Assembly (NCBI GenBank): GCA_002633005.1
Contig: NMRA01000200.1
Location: forward strand, 406,527 to 470,526
Length of the DNA stretch: 64,000 nt
DNA from: Phoronis australis
Lineage: Eukaryota > Phoronida > Phoronidae
Direction: 5' to 3'
The translations under genes were made by a program, and so were the position numbers. This document shows positions 1 through 12,824 of the stretch, in pieces (the stretch's first letter is position 1; every line of letters starts with the position of its first letter). Below the pieces are notes generated by a model. That model made no database searches. It was not told the origin of the DNA and worked only from the letters and a program-made list of their open reading frames with translations.

Positions 1-3000
1 TACGCAACCACGTGGAAGAACAACAGTCGATTGAAGAATCGGCGACTTAAGAAACTGACCAATTGGTGACGCAATATTTCATGGCGCCGAAAGCCGACGC
101 AGAAGACCACTCTGCAACTTTAGCAGCAGAATTACGCTAGAACGCCATTTTTTCCAACACCGTTAAATAATTTAGTTTACTCAAGCAAGGGTAGTTAATG
201 ACACTAATTTTGTGTCAGATTTTATCTTACCACTTTTTTACACCCACATCGGCGCAAAGCTGTATACTAAGTATGCAGCTTTGTACCAAGGCTACACAGG
301 CGCTTGAGTTTATCTGTTCCTCGATCACCTCTGACGTCACTCACTACTAAGAAAACATTAAGTTTGGACACTAAAATCGGTTTGCTCTAAATTTTCTACT
401 GAAATGTGCATGGAACTCCACGAAATTAGGCTTTAATCCATTATTTTTCTTTAGCTAGGGCGGAATGCAGTTTCAACCAATGCTGCGGCGGCTTTGTCCC
501 ATACTATGAAAAGTGTTTGTTGCGGCATTCAACAAACATTGCTGTGACGGTTTTAACGAGTTAAACTAACAGTGTGAATTAGAGCAAAGTAATTCTTCCT
601 TTTGAATCTTCACAGAGGAACCTAGTTCTTGCAGAGCAACGACTAGTGGACGTCTCATCGACTGAAACTTGCAGATTTCACTATTTTTTACCACATATAT
701 GTCGTCGCGAGCCGGTCAGTCAGTCATGGCGGGGCCCGACTGAGCCAACGCTACGTCGTAGGGTAACTAGCCTCTTTCACTGCTGTGACCTACCCGCAAG
801 GAAAACTTGAGCTATAGCTTGTCAAGCTAGGTACAAGAAACACCTTGGTTATGAAAACTGAGTTCCCTAACTTTTGAAATTCTAGGCTTGCATATGTCAC
901 CAGGTACTCGCTTACTACCGACGTTCGAAATACACCTGGTCCGGTGTCCCGGTGCCAGTGGATTTGCGACCGGGCCAGTTACTTTAAAAAGTTAACTTGG
1001 CACCTGGGCCAGTAAATTTTCAGATTAACTGGCTCTGCGGGCCAGTACATTTATTTGCTGACGTTCGAACACTGAGCTTACTACAATGTAAACAGTGGCA
1101 GATCTACGTTTTGAGTAAGGGGGAGGTTAGGATTCGAGCGAATCCGAGGCGCGTAGCGCCGAGCGGAAGGAAGGTCGGGAGTCGGGGTTCCCCCCTCACG
1201 TGTAAGATTTTTTGTGGTTTTTAGTAGCTGATTTCGTTTTTCTGGCGATTTTATTTTCAATTTTTTAACCCCCCTGTAGATCCGCCTTTGGTAAAGCTCA
1301 TCATCATGAAGAAAATACGACATCGATCAAGCTACTGATAAGAGCACTGGCGTTTTAGAGCCGAGGGTTAGGTGCCAACCATTCTCACTTATTTGTGTTG
1401 GCATTATTAAAATGCCGTTTTTAAGAAAGTCGCATCCTCCTCCACTCATCTTACCTTGTCCTTCGTGATTGTGCAGTCGTTCACTAGAGCTAAATATTCT
1501 CAACCAGAGTCCTAACTAGCTGCCACTCCCTTGCATGGCAGTTTTATAATAGCCCCGATGTCCCAGGTTAAGTTGATTTTAGCATGGACGTCTGTCAACA
1601 ACTGGCATTCAAGTGGAGAAGTTTTCGATTACACTGGTCAATGCTGAGATTCTCTTTGCCGGCGTTTGCCCCATAGACAACTTTTATAATGCCTATTCAG
1701 TACGTCTTTGTATTAAAGGTAATCAAATGGAAAGTTTCACTACTTTCTCAACAGTGGTGGCTGTTATTACACCGAAATTATTTATTTTTCCTAACATTTA
1801 CTCTGAGCTACAGCCTGAAATGTCGAAAGTACGCGCTTGATGACATTTTAGATATTACGAAATAAGTAAAACGGTAACTTGGGTTTCGTCTTGACAAGGG
1901 CTATTTCCCTAATGATCGTTGGTTTTAAAGGTGCTTCATACTGTTTTCGCCATTTTATTTTTAATATTCAAGTCTACTTTAATTGTTTTGTTTCCTGACA
2001 GGTTGCTGTCTTTTGATCTTATTTTTAAGTGGCAAAACAGCGACAGATTTTTTCAACCATTTACTGGGAATTAAACATTGTACAATACAATATATCGTGG
2101 CTGCAAAAACATGAAACAAAACTAAGATCAGTCACACCCTTATACCCACAATCACACATCAATTTACAAAAAAGGTTCCAAATTTTCCCAATATTTTGGT
2201 TAAAATTTGACATGCTTGAGTTTTTACAGGCTATATACTTTTCAGAATTGTGGTAGTCACTCATGAAATTTAAAAAGGCGTTAACACACAAATTTCGACC
2301 TTTACACTTAGAATTAAAGATAAATTGTTTTCCCAACGAACAAACAGTGGCAGATTTTGTTCGTCAGTGAAAGTTAGAAGTCAGCAAGGCGCCCACTAAC
2401 CCATCTCATCTATTGCTTGGATTTTCTCATCGATTTTGAAGCTCGCCATAGTTAATGTTCACAACACGTGTGTCATCGCCAGCCGGGCCTACTTGCATAA
2501 AAGTTATATGCTGCATACCAACAATGACGTCGCATTATCACGCGCCACGTTGTTATTGTTGAACAATGCACCTGACGTTACGCAACAAGGAAACTTATCT
2601 GGCGGATAGTGTTGAAGTTTTATGCAACCCAGCCCTGATTACCAAATATCACAGTTTTCATTTTAGCGAGCTCCTACTAAAGTGGTTTTGACACTACTCG
2701 GCGATAAGCGCTGTCTTAAAAGCTTATTTAGTCTCCGTGTGTTATTTATATTTGTTGTAATGTAGTTTAGTTGTATACTAAAATAATAAAACACGTTTGT
2801 AAATCCTCCGACTATATCAATACGCACGGTCGTTGTCTTTAATCCGAAACCAGTAAGTAGTTGTAGTTTTTAGTTTATTAGTTCATCGATATTTAAAAAT
2901 CGAGAACCATACAATGTTGTTGTTTTTTCTTCAGCTGAACACTGCCATAATGTTTATATTCAACAAAAATTATAAGCTGGTACATTTTGAAAATTAGCAA

Positions 3001-4124
3001 GTCTTCCATTTCACAACTGGAAACAACGAAAGTCAAGAAAATGTTTGGTAGTGTAAGTGAGCGTATGAAGATGTTCGAAGCAGAAAGTACGACCTTTGGC
3101 TCTATGATGTAAAGCAGGGAACAGGGCGCAAAGTAACGGGCAACAGAGCTGTAATAGAGAGTACGAAAATAAAAACTCATTAACTGAGTATGGTTCGATG
3201 TCACTTATTGCGAACACCCATCGTGTTGAACGTCGAGTAAAACGTGACGGAGGCTCCTCCGACCCTATTAAAATAACATTTGTGTGCATGGAGGACCCTG
3301 AGGAATGAAATCTTACATCGAGGTCGAACGGAGGGACATAAGCGTTTGAGAACGTAAGGCTTAGAACTGAAGAAAAACACGGGAAACTTCCTTGCAAGGC
3401 CAGTACAAAAAATGGGCAATAAGCATTCGCGAATCAGAGCACAGATGTCTGGTTTGAGGTGAGAAAGACAAGTCAAGGAGGGTGGGAAAGGTTTGATCAG
3501 TGACACACTGGTTGAGTCCTGAACTCACGACCTATATGTATTTCTTTTTGGTGTTCCCATTTATTATATTAACTATGGTTCTATTGTTTATTATTTTTTG
3601 CTGACACTGCTGTCGGTAATTTGTACTTTCTCCGTATTTGGCCATTAGAGATCGCGCCTGGAACAGTTTCAGTGTTTCTAGAAAAATACAACATATATTT
3701 TATATATTATACGGTGCACTCAGTATCACCAGGTCAGTAACCTGTACCCAGTGTTGCTCTTAAATTCGTCACAACACATTTCTCACTGGGCAGTTCCAGA
3801 TATGCATATAGTTACTGTTCGGCTGTTCACGTGGTCCTCGTAGACCAGGACCCCAAAGCTTTTTTGGACACGAAAAAGTAACCAATTTTCTTTGGTACCA
3901 CAGTGGTCCATGGGTATCCCAATAAATTTCATTTATACATGTATATGATCACTCTTATCGCTGTGTTCTCTTTTTGGTCCTCTTGCAATGCCTGTACACT
4001 TGGTTTTTGCTTTTTCATGTATCTAAAAGTGACTTATAAGCCCCGTGGAGGTCTGGGTGTTCCTGTTTTGCTACGTATTTATTGTTTTAATCCATCTGCA
4101 CGAACACGACACTATAATAAAAAA
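1..4124. other. Upstream DNA without recognisable gene
   Basis: Only short open frames lacking domain signal occur here, including overlapping antisense frames of 101-128 residues at 3011-3506 that I do not recognise. Near 950-1060 a short motif around GGGCCAGTWMATTT recurs three times. I see no RNA gene or complete mobile element. Confidence 0.4.
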
Positions 4125-4173
4125 TTACTTACTTACTTACTTACTTACCTACTTACTTACTTACTTACTTACT
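4125..4173 (+). repeat. (ACTT)n microsatellite
   Basis: About twelve units of ACTT with one ACCT interruption. It follows an A-rich stretch after a sequence with the look of a retrotransposon 3' tail, a common arrangement for LINE- or SINE-derived microsatellites; that origin is inferred. Confidence 0.95.
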
Positions 4174-5556
4174 AGGAAATGGAGGCCATCTGGCAGGTTC
4201 GCTCTGGTGGGTATGGTCAGGGGAGCCACGATGGATCAACTTTTTTGTAACTAATCAACTGTCTGTATCAAAATTATCCACTGGCAGACAATTTCTGTCG
4301 TGGGGAACGTCAGTCAGACGGTTATAAGTGAGACCAAAAACTGAGCTAGATCAACCCAAGAGGTAACCTAAGTGAAACTGGTTATAAATTATTCTGACAT
4401 TCAACGTACCATGAATGAACACTGCCAGACAATTTCAGTGGTGTATTGCCCTCACCAGATACACCGAAATCTCGGAGTTGAGTTAGCCCAACCCACCAAG
4501 TAACCAGTTGAGGACTTAGGTGGACTCGTCAATACACACGGCCAAAAAGGCCCAGGTGTGTCGTTTCCATGGCTTCCATGTACGTTTGTATGCAGTTTGG
4601 AATTTGTTGTGCACCCTCGCAACCGGACCTAGATGCATCGGTGTATACTTATATGAACACATTTAGAAGAATCATACGACAAAATGGTAGATATGACTTT
4701 TGTAACATTATTTCGATCGGGAATTTACATATTTCTCATAAACTGTAGGCACAGAGAACTAGATTAATGGGTCTAGACCAAAGGCACCCGTGTCAATCAA
4801 CACTACCTCGACAATGAGTGACTTGTCCTGGTCCTCCCAAACTATGCCCGTGATAGAGAAGACTGGTTCACCGGAATTGGTATACCCAGACCCTAATCTG
4901 TATGAAATGTTGGAAAACGACGCGTTGCAGTGCAATGCACGACCAAAAACGCAATGATGATCACAGTCATTGGACGTCACTAAGTTTAGAAAATATGCAG
5001 GACTTGAAGTGTGAGAGAATGCAAACATTCGAGGATCAAAAGGACGAGGAACAAGTGGCGTCACTGAGCTTGAAAATGTGACGATTCTGGTATCTTATGG
5101 TGGACCAGGCTCCGTCTATTTTGGTAATGAGCATCCGAAGCAACGACGGTGTTGATAGATTTATGCGATTGGTGAACGTTGTCCAAAATTTCCGTTAACA
5201 GCGCGAAGAAAAATCTAAGATTTCAGTTTTGCAAGCTATAGAACCAAAACAAACGCACACAGATCCTAAGATATTTGTTCGTACGCTTAACCATAATTGC
5301 CTAATAGCAGGGAGAGATAACCTGCTAACAGCTAGGGGATAGATTGGAAACTACTCTCACAAGATCGACACAGCTGGAGCACATGTTATACGGAAAAAAT
5401 CTATTCCGTTGAAAAAGCTTTAGTCGATGAACACAGATGAAGGCTTTCTGCAGGCCTACGTGAAGGCTTATGACAAGCCTTTCTACATGCGGTCATCTCA
5501 TATACGAGAATGGGTGCAGTAAACGGATCAGTTTGGATGATTGTCAGCGGCGTGTA
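4174..5556. other. No supported gene
   Basis: The longest open frame is 101 residues on the minus strand (4759-5064); it has no motif I recognise and no splice context. Nothing else structured is visible. Confidence 0.35.
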
Positions 5557-6311
5557 CCGGAGCACAAAAATCCAAAGACATTAAACTGAAACAACGCGGC
5601 GTAAATAAGGTGCAGAAGATTCATCAACACTGACATGTCCAACCAGATTAACTAATATGTAACATAGCATAATCAGTTCACATCCTTTCTGTTATCAAAC
5701 TAAAAGCCTTTTTAGCTCAATTTTGTACCTCGGCCGAGAGCGGAAAATTATCGACTATTCCCGTCTATTTCCGTGACCTGAATTCTTGTGTGTCAGTTCA
5801 GGAACGATTCCTGAATGCCACTGAGTCATGTTGTCCTTGAAAACGTATTGACATCACCGTGAGTGTAAATGCGTTGTTACTTTGTTTGGTTGTTTTTGAT
5901 TCCGATTTTGGTTCTTTTTATACAAACTTGATTGTTNCCGGAGAGGGCACAAAAATCCAAAGACATTAAACTGAAACAACGCGGCGTAAATAAGGTGCAG
6001 AAGATTCATCAACACTGACATGTCCAACCAGATTAACTAATATGTAATCAGTTCACATCCTTTCTGTTATCAAACTAAAAGCCTTTTTAGCTCAATTTTG
6101 TACCTCGGCCGAGAGCGGAAAATTATCGACTATTCCCGTCTATTTCCGTGACCTGAATTCTTGTGTGTCAGTTCAGGAACGATTCCTGAATGCCACTGAG
6201 TCATGTTGTCCTTGAAAACGTATTGACATCACCGTGAGTGTAAATGCGTTGTTACTTTGTTTGGTTGTTTTTGATTCCGATTTTGGTTCTTTTTATACAA
6301 ACTTGATTGTT
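5557..6311. repeat. Direct duplication across a single N (probable assembly overlap)
   Basis: Bases 5557-5936 recur at 5938-6311 on the two sides of one N at 5937. The copies differ by two small insertions/deletions (4 and 10 bases) and are otherwise almost identical. The left copy stops exactly at the N while the right copy continues. This is what two unmerged haplotype contigs look like when joined. Confidence 0.85.
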
Positions 6312-7800
6312 TATTGTTCAAATTTTACCTGTTTTCGCATATGACGAATGGTATTTAATGCATAATCATAAGTTTATGAAGTACCGTCGCAAAGTCTCCC
6401 GTCATAGCCAACGTTCGGCTACTGAGGTCAGCCCTGACTCATCGCGTCAAATTTCATTAACAGTACCCTAATAAATTAGAGGGAAAAAGTTTCTTGCTCA
6501 ACAAATGTCTTATCTTTATTGCCATAGCTTGAAATTGATGCAAAGTATCAGCCTGAAGTGAGCAATTGCCGTGTCACGGTGACCACCCGGACGTGTGAGC
6601 GCAGGCAGCAAATCGGCACCGGTTTTACTGGCCGTTAAAAATGTAAAATAAAAAAACATCCACATACAGCAATGTTTTGACAAAACAAAAACAAGTTTTA
6701 TCTCAAAACAGTGAGCTCCACATCTGTGCTTGATTTTGCTGCCAGGACACAGTAACCGGTGAAGTACCGGTAATTCCCCGGCCAGCAGTCTCCGTCACGT
6801 GACTCGATCTTCGCCGGGAACTGATAATCATTTGCTAAATTGGCTTTAATTTTCAATTATCAGGGAAAATATATTTTCAAACCTCACAAAAACAAACTTA
6901 CATATACTTCTGTTGCCTAAATATAAAAATTCTGCGCCCCAAACCGGAGCGGGGGGCTGGCAGTGAAGTGAATTTTAGTCAATGATCTGAATGTCGGCGA
7001 TAAGAAAATATTGCAGTGTTAGGAGCATTACGAAGTATTTTTTTTAATCTCTTTGTGTCACAGGAATTTCACTCATTCAGGGCCGGGTAGCTAATTAATG
7101 TTTTCATCTTGCCCCGCGGAGCACAGATGTCCGCGCACGTCAGGCCACGCGGTCTGGCTCTGCCGGCTAGCAGCCTAATTACTTTACTGAGTCAATTTCT
7201 ATGTGGATGGGGTGTGTATGTTCTTTATTAAAATACTCTTGTGTATTTACACCCCGGCTGCAGGTTTAATGCTTATAACATGGATTAAAGGATTACATTC
7301 TTCTTCTGTAAGTTATGTTAGTGAACACAGTAAAAACATTATTTTTTTCTCAACTACGGTTATGTCCTACGTAACTGCCCCTTCCACTGAGCCGCTTCAT
7401 CACCTTTTTGACAGACGAATAACGGGTAGTCCGTCTTTGTCCAACCAACAACTGGCAGTTCTAGTGTGGTTATTTTCGTCGTGTTTTCGGATGTGAATAT
7501 CGTACTTTTCCTGTGAAATGATAGTACAGCCTATTCTATTCTCCTATTATTATGCATGAAAAAATAAACAAGTTTACTACATAATCCAGAACGAACATAT
7601 TTGATTATAGCCAGCCTCTATACGAAGATACTGCATTTCTGCATTTTCACATGTGTGCATGTGAGACGCACGTTTTCCCGAGGAGTGATCCTATTTGTAC
7701 TCTTTTCTGGAATCGTATTTGGTTCTTGTTTTGAAACGAGTTTATACTAAAATTCTTTCAAAAGAATCAAAACTTTTATTTTACAAAACAGTAAATTAAT
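6312..7800. other. Non-coding stretch with GC-rich patches
   Basis: No gene signal. Two patches, about 6570-6820 and 7080-7190, are richer in G+C than the surroundings and contain ATTA/TAATTA-type motifs and CACGTG-like sites. They could be regulatory but nothing proves it. Confidence 0.25.
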
Positions 7801-8044
7801 TTAATTCTTATTAACACAACCAAGCAAAAACGCTGTACCTTGACAGTTTCGGCTACTCATAGCAGCCATCTTCGGAAGCTATTGGAAACTAGGTGGCGTG
7901 GTGATGACACTGTCCCAAATTTTATGCAATTTATACCCCCCCCCATTGTCTCTGGTCATAACTGAGCCACTTTTTTCATCAAATAGACTCTCTAATCCGT
8001 CTAGATCTCAAGTTATTTTCTGACTCAACAGGACGAGCGTCTTT

Positions 8045-8428
8045 CTAGTTAAATACATGGTTAAAACCAAGAGCATGGTCCCTCACTGCAGATTTGTTGA
8101 TATTATTCTGAGACCATCTCCTCCCTGAACACGTGACTCTACGCTGAGATAGCTCATCCACCTCCTTTCTGTGTTCTTTAAGCCTGACTGAAAACTCTCG
8201 CCCAGTCTCCCCGATGTATACAGACTCGCAGCTGAGGCAAGGAATGCGATAAACACATTGACATTTCTTATCCTCACTTATTCTGTCTTTGGGATGAACT
8301 AAAATGTTCCTGATAGTCTTACACGGCTTCATGGCAGTAACTATGCCATATTGTCTGAACACACGTTGTTCAGATTCCGAAATACCTTTAACATGCGGGA
8401 CGACTACATTACCTTTTCTCTCTGTCAC
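8045..8428 (-). pseudogene. GIY-YIG domain of Penelope-like element
   Basis: This 127-residue open frame holds an intact-looking GIY-YIG core: VYRIPC, ESVYIGETGR and RLKEHRKEV, with the zinc-ligand-like CxC/CxxC cysteines before it. In Penelope-like elements this nuclease nicks target DNA for reverse transcription. Only the C-terminal end of the element's protein is left, and the frame runs into LTR-like sequence at about 8423, so it is a dead fragment. Confidence 0.85.
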
Positions 8429-8724
8429 GTTTTTCCCCGTGTGTGGGTGGGCGCAGGTTGTTACAGACCGGTGCTAATAGCTTTCGATGTGAAGATTGAC
8501 TGAAGACTGGTTCGAGTTAATCCTTTATTAATCCCGACCGTACGTTCACAAGCCTACTCAAACAAAACGTCCGACGTAATGTCTGTTTATGCTCCAGCCA
8601 GTGCTGCGAAGCCTTGACTTGTATTGAACTTCTGAGATACTTCCAGCAACTGTTACACTCGATTCAATAACCTGCTGTCTCTATAGCTGGCTCTCTATTG
8701 ACTATCGCTGTAACTGCTGATTCT
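8423..8724 (-). mobile_element. Partial LTR-like insert in the Penelope fragment
   Basis: Homology to the Penelope fragment ceases at 8422 and a different sequence begins TGTCACG (CGTGACA-end on the minus strand, fitting the CA terminus of an LTR). On the minus strand an AATAAA lies about 110 bases before that end, as in LTR R/U5 regions. The sequence is cut by the N at 8725. Probably an LTR present in only one haplotype; no internal genes are seen. Confidence 0.4.
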
Positions 8725-8972
8725 NCGATGTATACAGACTCGCAGCTGAGGCAAGGAATACGATAAACACATTGACATTTCTTATCCTCACTTATTCTGT
8801 CTTTGGGATGAACTAAAATGTTCCTGATAGTCTTACACGGCTTCATGGCAGTAACTATGCCATATTGTCTGAACACACGTTGTTCAGATTCCGAAATACC
8901 TTTAACATACGGGACGACTACATTACCTTTTCTCTCCTCTTCCGGTTGGCGATTCCTCTCAATAAAGTCCAT
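8664..8972 (-). pseudogene. Second, overlapping copy of the Penelope C-terminal region
   Basis: It repeats 8212-8422 (211 bases, two substitutions seen) at 8726-8936 and then extends further upstream in the protein (MDFIERNRQPEEERKG, and before that LLTDALVKCGYTKW). The frame crosses the N at 8725 at the residue where the GIY motif should continue, so the apparent stop of homology is an assembly junction. Confidence 0.8.
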
Positions 8973-9100
8973 ATTCGATAGCGTCAGCTTTACCTTGTTG
9001 ATTGACCACTTGGTATAACCACATTTAACTAACGCATCTGTGAGTAGTCGAAACTGTCAAGGTACAGCGTTTTTGCTTGGTTGTGTTAATAAGAATTAAT

Positions 9101-10859
9101 CTATGAGTTCTCTACCAACTTCATGAAATTATTTAGTGATAGTCAATTAATTTGTTACATGTTCTTAAGCATTCGTGTGTACTCTTACCTATTCGGAAAT
9201 TGATGATTTTTTCAGTGGCTTGATTGGGAATCTGATACACTGATACATAGTCCAGTAGCCACTCGTAGGATCCTCATAGAGGACCTAAAAAACCTTGATG
9301 TTGTAAGGTTTTTTGATTGTTTCACGTTGAGGTGCCCCCCCCCCCTCTTATGGGTTTTAGGTGGGTTGTAATATTGAAAGCCTTAAGCATTATTTTAAAT
9401 ATTCAAATAAAGACCATCATTATGCAGAATTCTGTTTTTGCTTATTACTTCCACATCAAGCCCCCTTACGTAGATTATTTTGATGTTTTACCCATGTTTC
9501 CAAGGTCAGTGAATTCAATGAAGCTAGTTTACAGGTGTATAATTCTTGAGTTTGCATAATTTATGCAAATTAAGGCCGCCAATTGCGCTTATAGCTGGGA
9601 TACAAAGCACCACAGGTAGATTATATTGAGTTTTGCTCCCGTATTTCTATGGTCAGTTCATTTAATAAAATCAGTGTGCAAACTGTTGCATGATAAATTT
9701 GCATAATTTAAGCAAGTAATGACCACCACTATTAAAATTTCTGTTTCTACTTGGGAATTTAATGAAATAAGTTTGCACGTCATTACATCATACATGTGCA
9801 TAACTCATAATTTATGGAAATACGTGTACACATTATTTATTTCAGATGCTCCCCAAACAGACACAATTATCGGTAGTACAGATTCATGTAGTCCATTCTA
9901 ATTTTTCACGAAGGACAGTTATCAAAAGCTGGAAACACTAAATTCCAGTAACAATTCCTAAACTACAGGCCCTGAGCAGCAGTCTCCAAACTTAACTTGT
10001 GGTGCAAATCCCCAGATTCTCATCCGGAAATTCTATATTGGCACCGAAAACGCTCCAGGACTCTGTTCTACTAGGAGAATATTTAAAGAGGCACAACCGA
10101 TTTTATGGCTGTAACACATTTGGGAGTTATTTTGGAGTAAAAATAACTTCTTGAAGACCTATTACCACGGCCTAGGATCAAATGGTTTTACTCGAAATGA
10201 AACTCGAGATTACTTTTAACATTTTCCGTTCTGCTCTTGTTTGAACTCAAGGTAAGTGTCTAATATTCTGTGCCCGAGTACACTGGTCCGAATCTGGACT
10301 GCAACGCTGCTTGCGTTACTGACTGTGTACTCAAGAATAGAATAATAAAGGATTATCTTAAGTTCGTAAGAAAGGAGGACAGAAAATGGCAAATGCATTT
10401 TAAAGTTTTATTTCGAGTAAAAAGCTTGGACCCCGGGCCCTGAGCTATAAAACAGCAAAATGTGCTATGTTTTTGTGATGTTGTTGCAAAACGCCGATTC
10501 CTGACAAAGGCTGCCAGCTATGGCGACCTCATCAGCTATTTCGTTGCTAGGCGTCGTAAAAATGGCCGACACAGGCGGTGTGTAGTGCTGAACAAAGCCG
10601 GTGTGAAAAAAGACTCATGCGTGTATGTGAGATAAGGAGGCAAAGCGCCGAAGCAGGTTGGGGGAATAATTTCTTTAGCAGAACCATCAGAAAGTTCAAA
10701 CATTCAAATGATAAAAGTTTCCTTAACTCCGTGCAAAAGGCTTGCCGTAAAACACGTACAAAACAAAATTTTATGAAATGCAATGTGACAAATTGAAAAA
10801 TTTAGTTTCAGTTTAAGAGCATGATTTGATGTCGCAGCAATAGTGAAATATATATCTAT
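9101..10859. other. AT-rich DNA without supported gene
   Basis: Contains a C tract at about 9334 and scattered short frames. A 72-residue frame at 10578-10796 (+), Lys/Arg-rich, has no recognised domain. No RNA gene or complete transposon seen. Confidence 0.35.
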
Positions 10860-10875
10860 TTGGATGTATCACACT

Positions 10876-10940
10876 ATATGAGAGATACGGAGGGTTTTGT
10901 CCACTACATGAGAGATACGGAGGATATTGTCCACTAATGA
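10876..10940 (+). repeat. Two-copy tandem repeat, about 34 bp
   Basis: ATGAGAGATACGGAGG followed by a T-rich spacer and GTCCACTA occurs twice in a row. A short local duplication, no coding role. Confidence 0.8.
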
Positions 10941-11357
10941 AGTCCGTCAATCATGATGAAGGACCTTTCGAAAAGGTGTTAGACAATGTCGTATATGGTC
11001 ACCCTGTTTGTTTATTTTTTCATAAATAAATGCTTGAAATGTGAAGTGATGTCTGATGTACAAGTGGAAACAGAAAGACATTTCCCCCTAGTTTTCGCCT
11101 ATGATTATTTATTGTTCGTAGATACTACGATCGGTGTGTCAAACAATTAACAAACTTGAGATATAGTGTGAGGAAAAACTTCTTGAAATGCAATTTGGAC
11201 AAAGCCAAGGTGATGTTTTTTAGGAAAGGAAGTGCTTTAGCTAGACACGAGTGATGGTTCTACAAACAGCTCGAAATCGTAGTAGGTTACAAATACCTAG
11301 TCGTTGATTTTTCATCTAGTGTCCGCTGGGCTCAGGACAATATCTGTGTGTATTTGA

Positions 11358-11428
11358 CTCGCTGGTTCCCTGCGTGCCGCTAGGTGGGGCGGTAGCTGAC
11401 TGGGCTAAGCACGCAGGGAACCAGCGAG
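11358..11428 (+). mobile_element. 71-bp palindromic miniature element, copy 1
   Basis: Twenty-base perfect inverted ends (CTCGCTGGTTCCCTGCGTGC at the left) enclose a 31-base centre. The element is flanked by the direct repeat TGTATTTGA (11349-11357 and 11429-11437), a 9-bp target-site duplication. A second copy lies at 12825. The size of the duplication suggests a Mutator-like family; that assignment is inference. Confidence 0.9.
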
Positions 11429-11437
11429 TGTATTTGA

Positions 11438-12814
11438 TTGCCAACATACGAGAACAATCTGTCACAGCGCCACCTATAAGGAAACGTAGCATTCTTCCGT
11501 CTTCCAACCAGTATTCGTCTTGAAGTCAAGTCATGTGTGCGTGAGTGCCTGATAAGTGTCGTTATTTTCGCATTTAAAAAGGCTATAGAGAATACATAAC
11601 ATACCGTTTGTTTGTTATTTTGTTATCATTTTGTACGGAATGCATTATTCCAACTATCCTTTTAGCAGAGTATATAAAGACGAGTGTACAGACAGCGGTT
11701 AAAGAAGGATGTAACATTCATCTTTTTGAAAAATAACTTCTTCATAAGTGCTTCAAAAGCTAGTGAATTGTGGAACCTATGTTAGCTACGCATCTTGTAA
11801 GCAGATCTAATAAACTGATGCACTGGCGCTACTTGTCGCTAAAAAGCTAAACTAAAATGAAAATGAAAATGATTGTTTTTGGAAAAAGAGAAATTTTAGC
11901 TGAGGATAAAAATCAGCGTTTAAAAAAAAAAATTGTCACGTTACAAGTATTTCAGTACGTGTAACTTCCTGCGATCACGTTTTACTTTTGCGTGTCAATG
12001 TATACATTTCATTACCTCTTTAAATGTTTGTGTGCATACCATTACTCGAAATTAAGTAATATCGAACCAATCACATATTAAAAAAATGGTATTTGCGTAC
12101 ACGGAAAGCAAGACTACTTGAAAGCCACTGTTTGGACTGAGTTGGGCAGTTTGTCCAACGTTAATTTTGATGACTGCTGGGTATTCTAAATCTGGTGACG
12201 ATTTTATATCACTAGGACTGCAAATGTACAAGGGACCCTACTACTCGAAGCTTCATCTCATAATTCAATTAACATTAAGTGCGACATTGATGTAGAGACT
12301 TGCAAATTAACCGGTGTCCACCTCAACCTATCTCAATAATTGACCCTCTAGATTGGTTTCACACGCTATCCGTGACTTCAGAGTGTGAGCCCTGGGAACC
12401 AGTGCCCGGTTGCATGAAACAATCCCAAATAGGGACTCAACTAAGTTCCCTAAATCTACTGTGTGTTTGTGGAAACATCGAGTGTCCTTTCTTATTCTGT
12501 TTTAGTTTCATTACTAAGTCAATTTTTGATTGTGATACAAATCGAGAATTAGCTTCATGTTGAATTCTGAATGTTATCGAAAATACATAGGAATCTTTTC
12601 ATACAACGCCCCTAACTTAGGACTTTGTCCCTATTCATTTTCATTGAATTCAGGACTCAGTTTTTAGTTGTTATTAGAAAATTTCATTAATCAAAAAGGA
12701 GCTCATGATAATGATGACATGATAGAAAAATATTACATCTATGTGCAAAGAAAGACACAAACAAGCAAAAGATTTAAGGGATTTAGCCGAGTCCTTATTT
12801 CATGCAACCGGCTC
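11438..12814. other. Non-coding DNA between the two miniature elements
   Basis: Only short open frames without domain signal; no repeats or RNA genes recognised. Confidence 0.35.
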
Positions 12815-12824
12815 AGATTATCCA

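Larger units (their letters stand above)
7801..9100 (-). mobile_element. 5'-truncated Penelope-like element with inverted ends
   Basis: A minus-strand retroelement remnant. The coding part (8045-8428 and again 8664-8972) includes CVYRIPCLSC, YIGETGREFSVRLKEH and a preceding GYTKWSINK stretch. These are the GIY-YIG endonuclease domain and the end of the reverse transcriptase characteristic of Penelope-like elements. About 59 bases at 7801-7860 recur inverted at 9041-9099 with a single mismatch, so the remnant is flanked by two copies of the element's own 3' end. The reverse transcriptase itself is missing. The piece is broken by an LTR-like insert and by an assembly N at 8725. Confidence 0.85.

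Noticed and set aside
1130-1200. tRNA-like GC-rich segment
   Set aside because: GATTCGAGCGAATCC is a hairpin, but no acceptor stem or anticodon arm could be fitted.
3011-3506. Overlapping antisense frames of 101 and 128 residues
   Set aside because: No recognised motif, no splice context, and neighbouring overlapping frames of similar size suggest chance openness.
7203-7496. 97-residue + strand frame as a gene
   Set aside because: Low-complexity hydrophobic content, no domain and no splice context.
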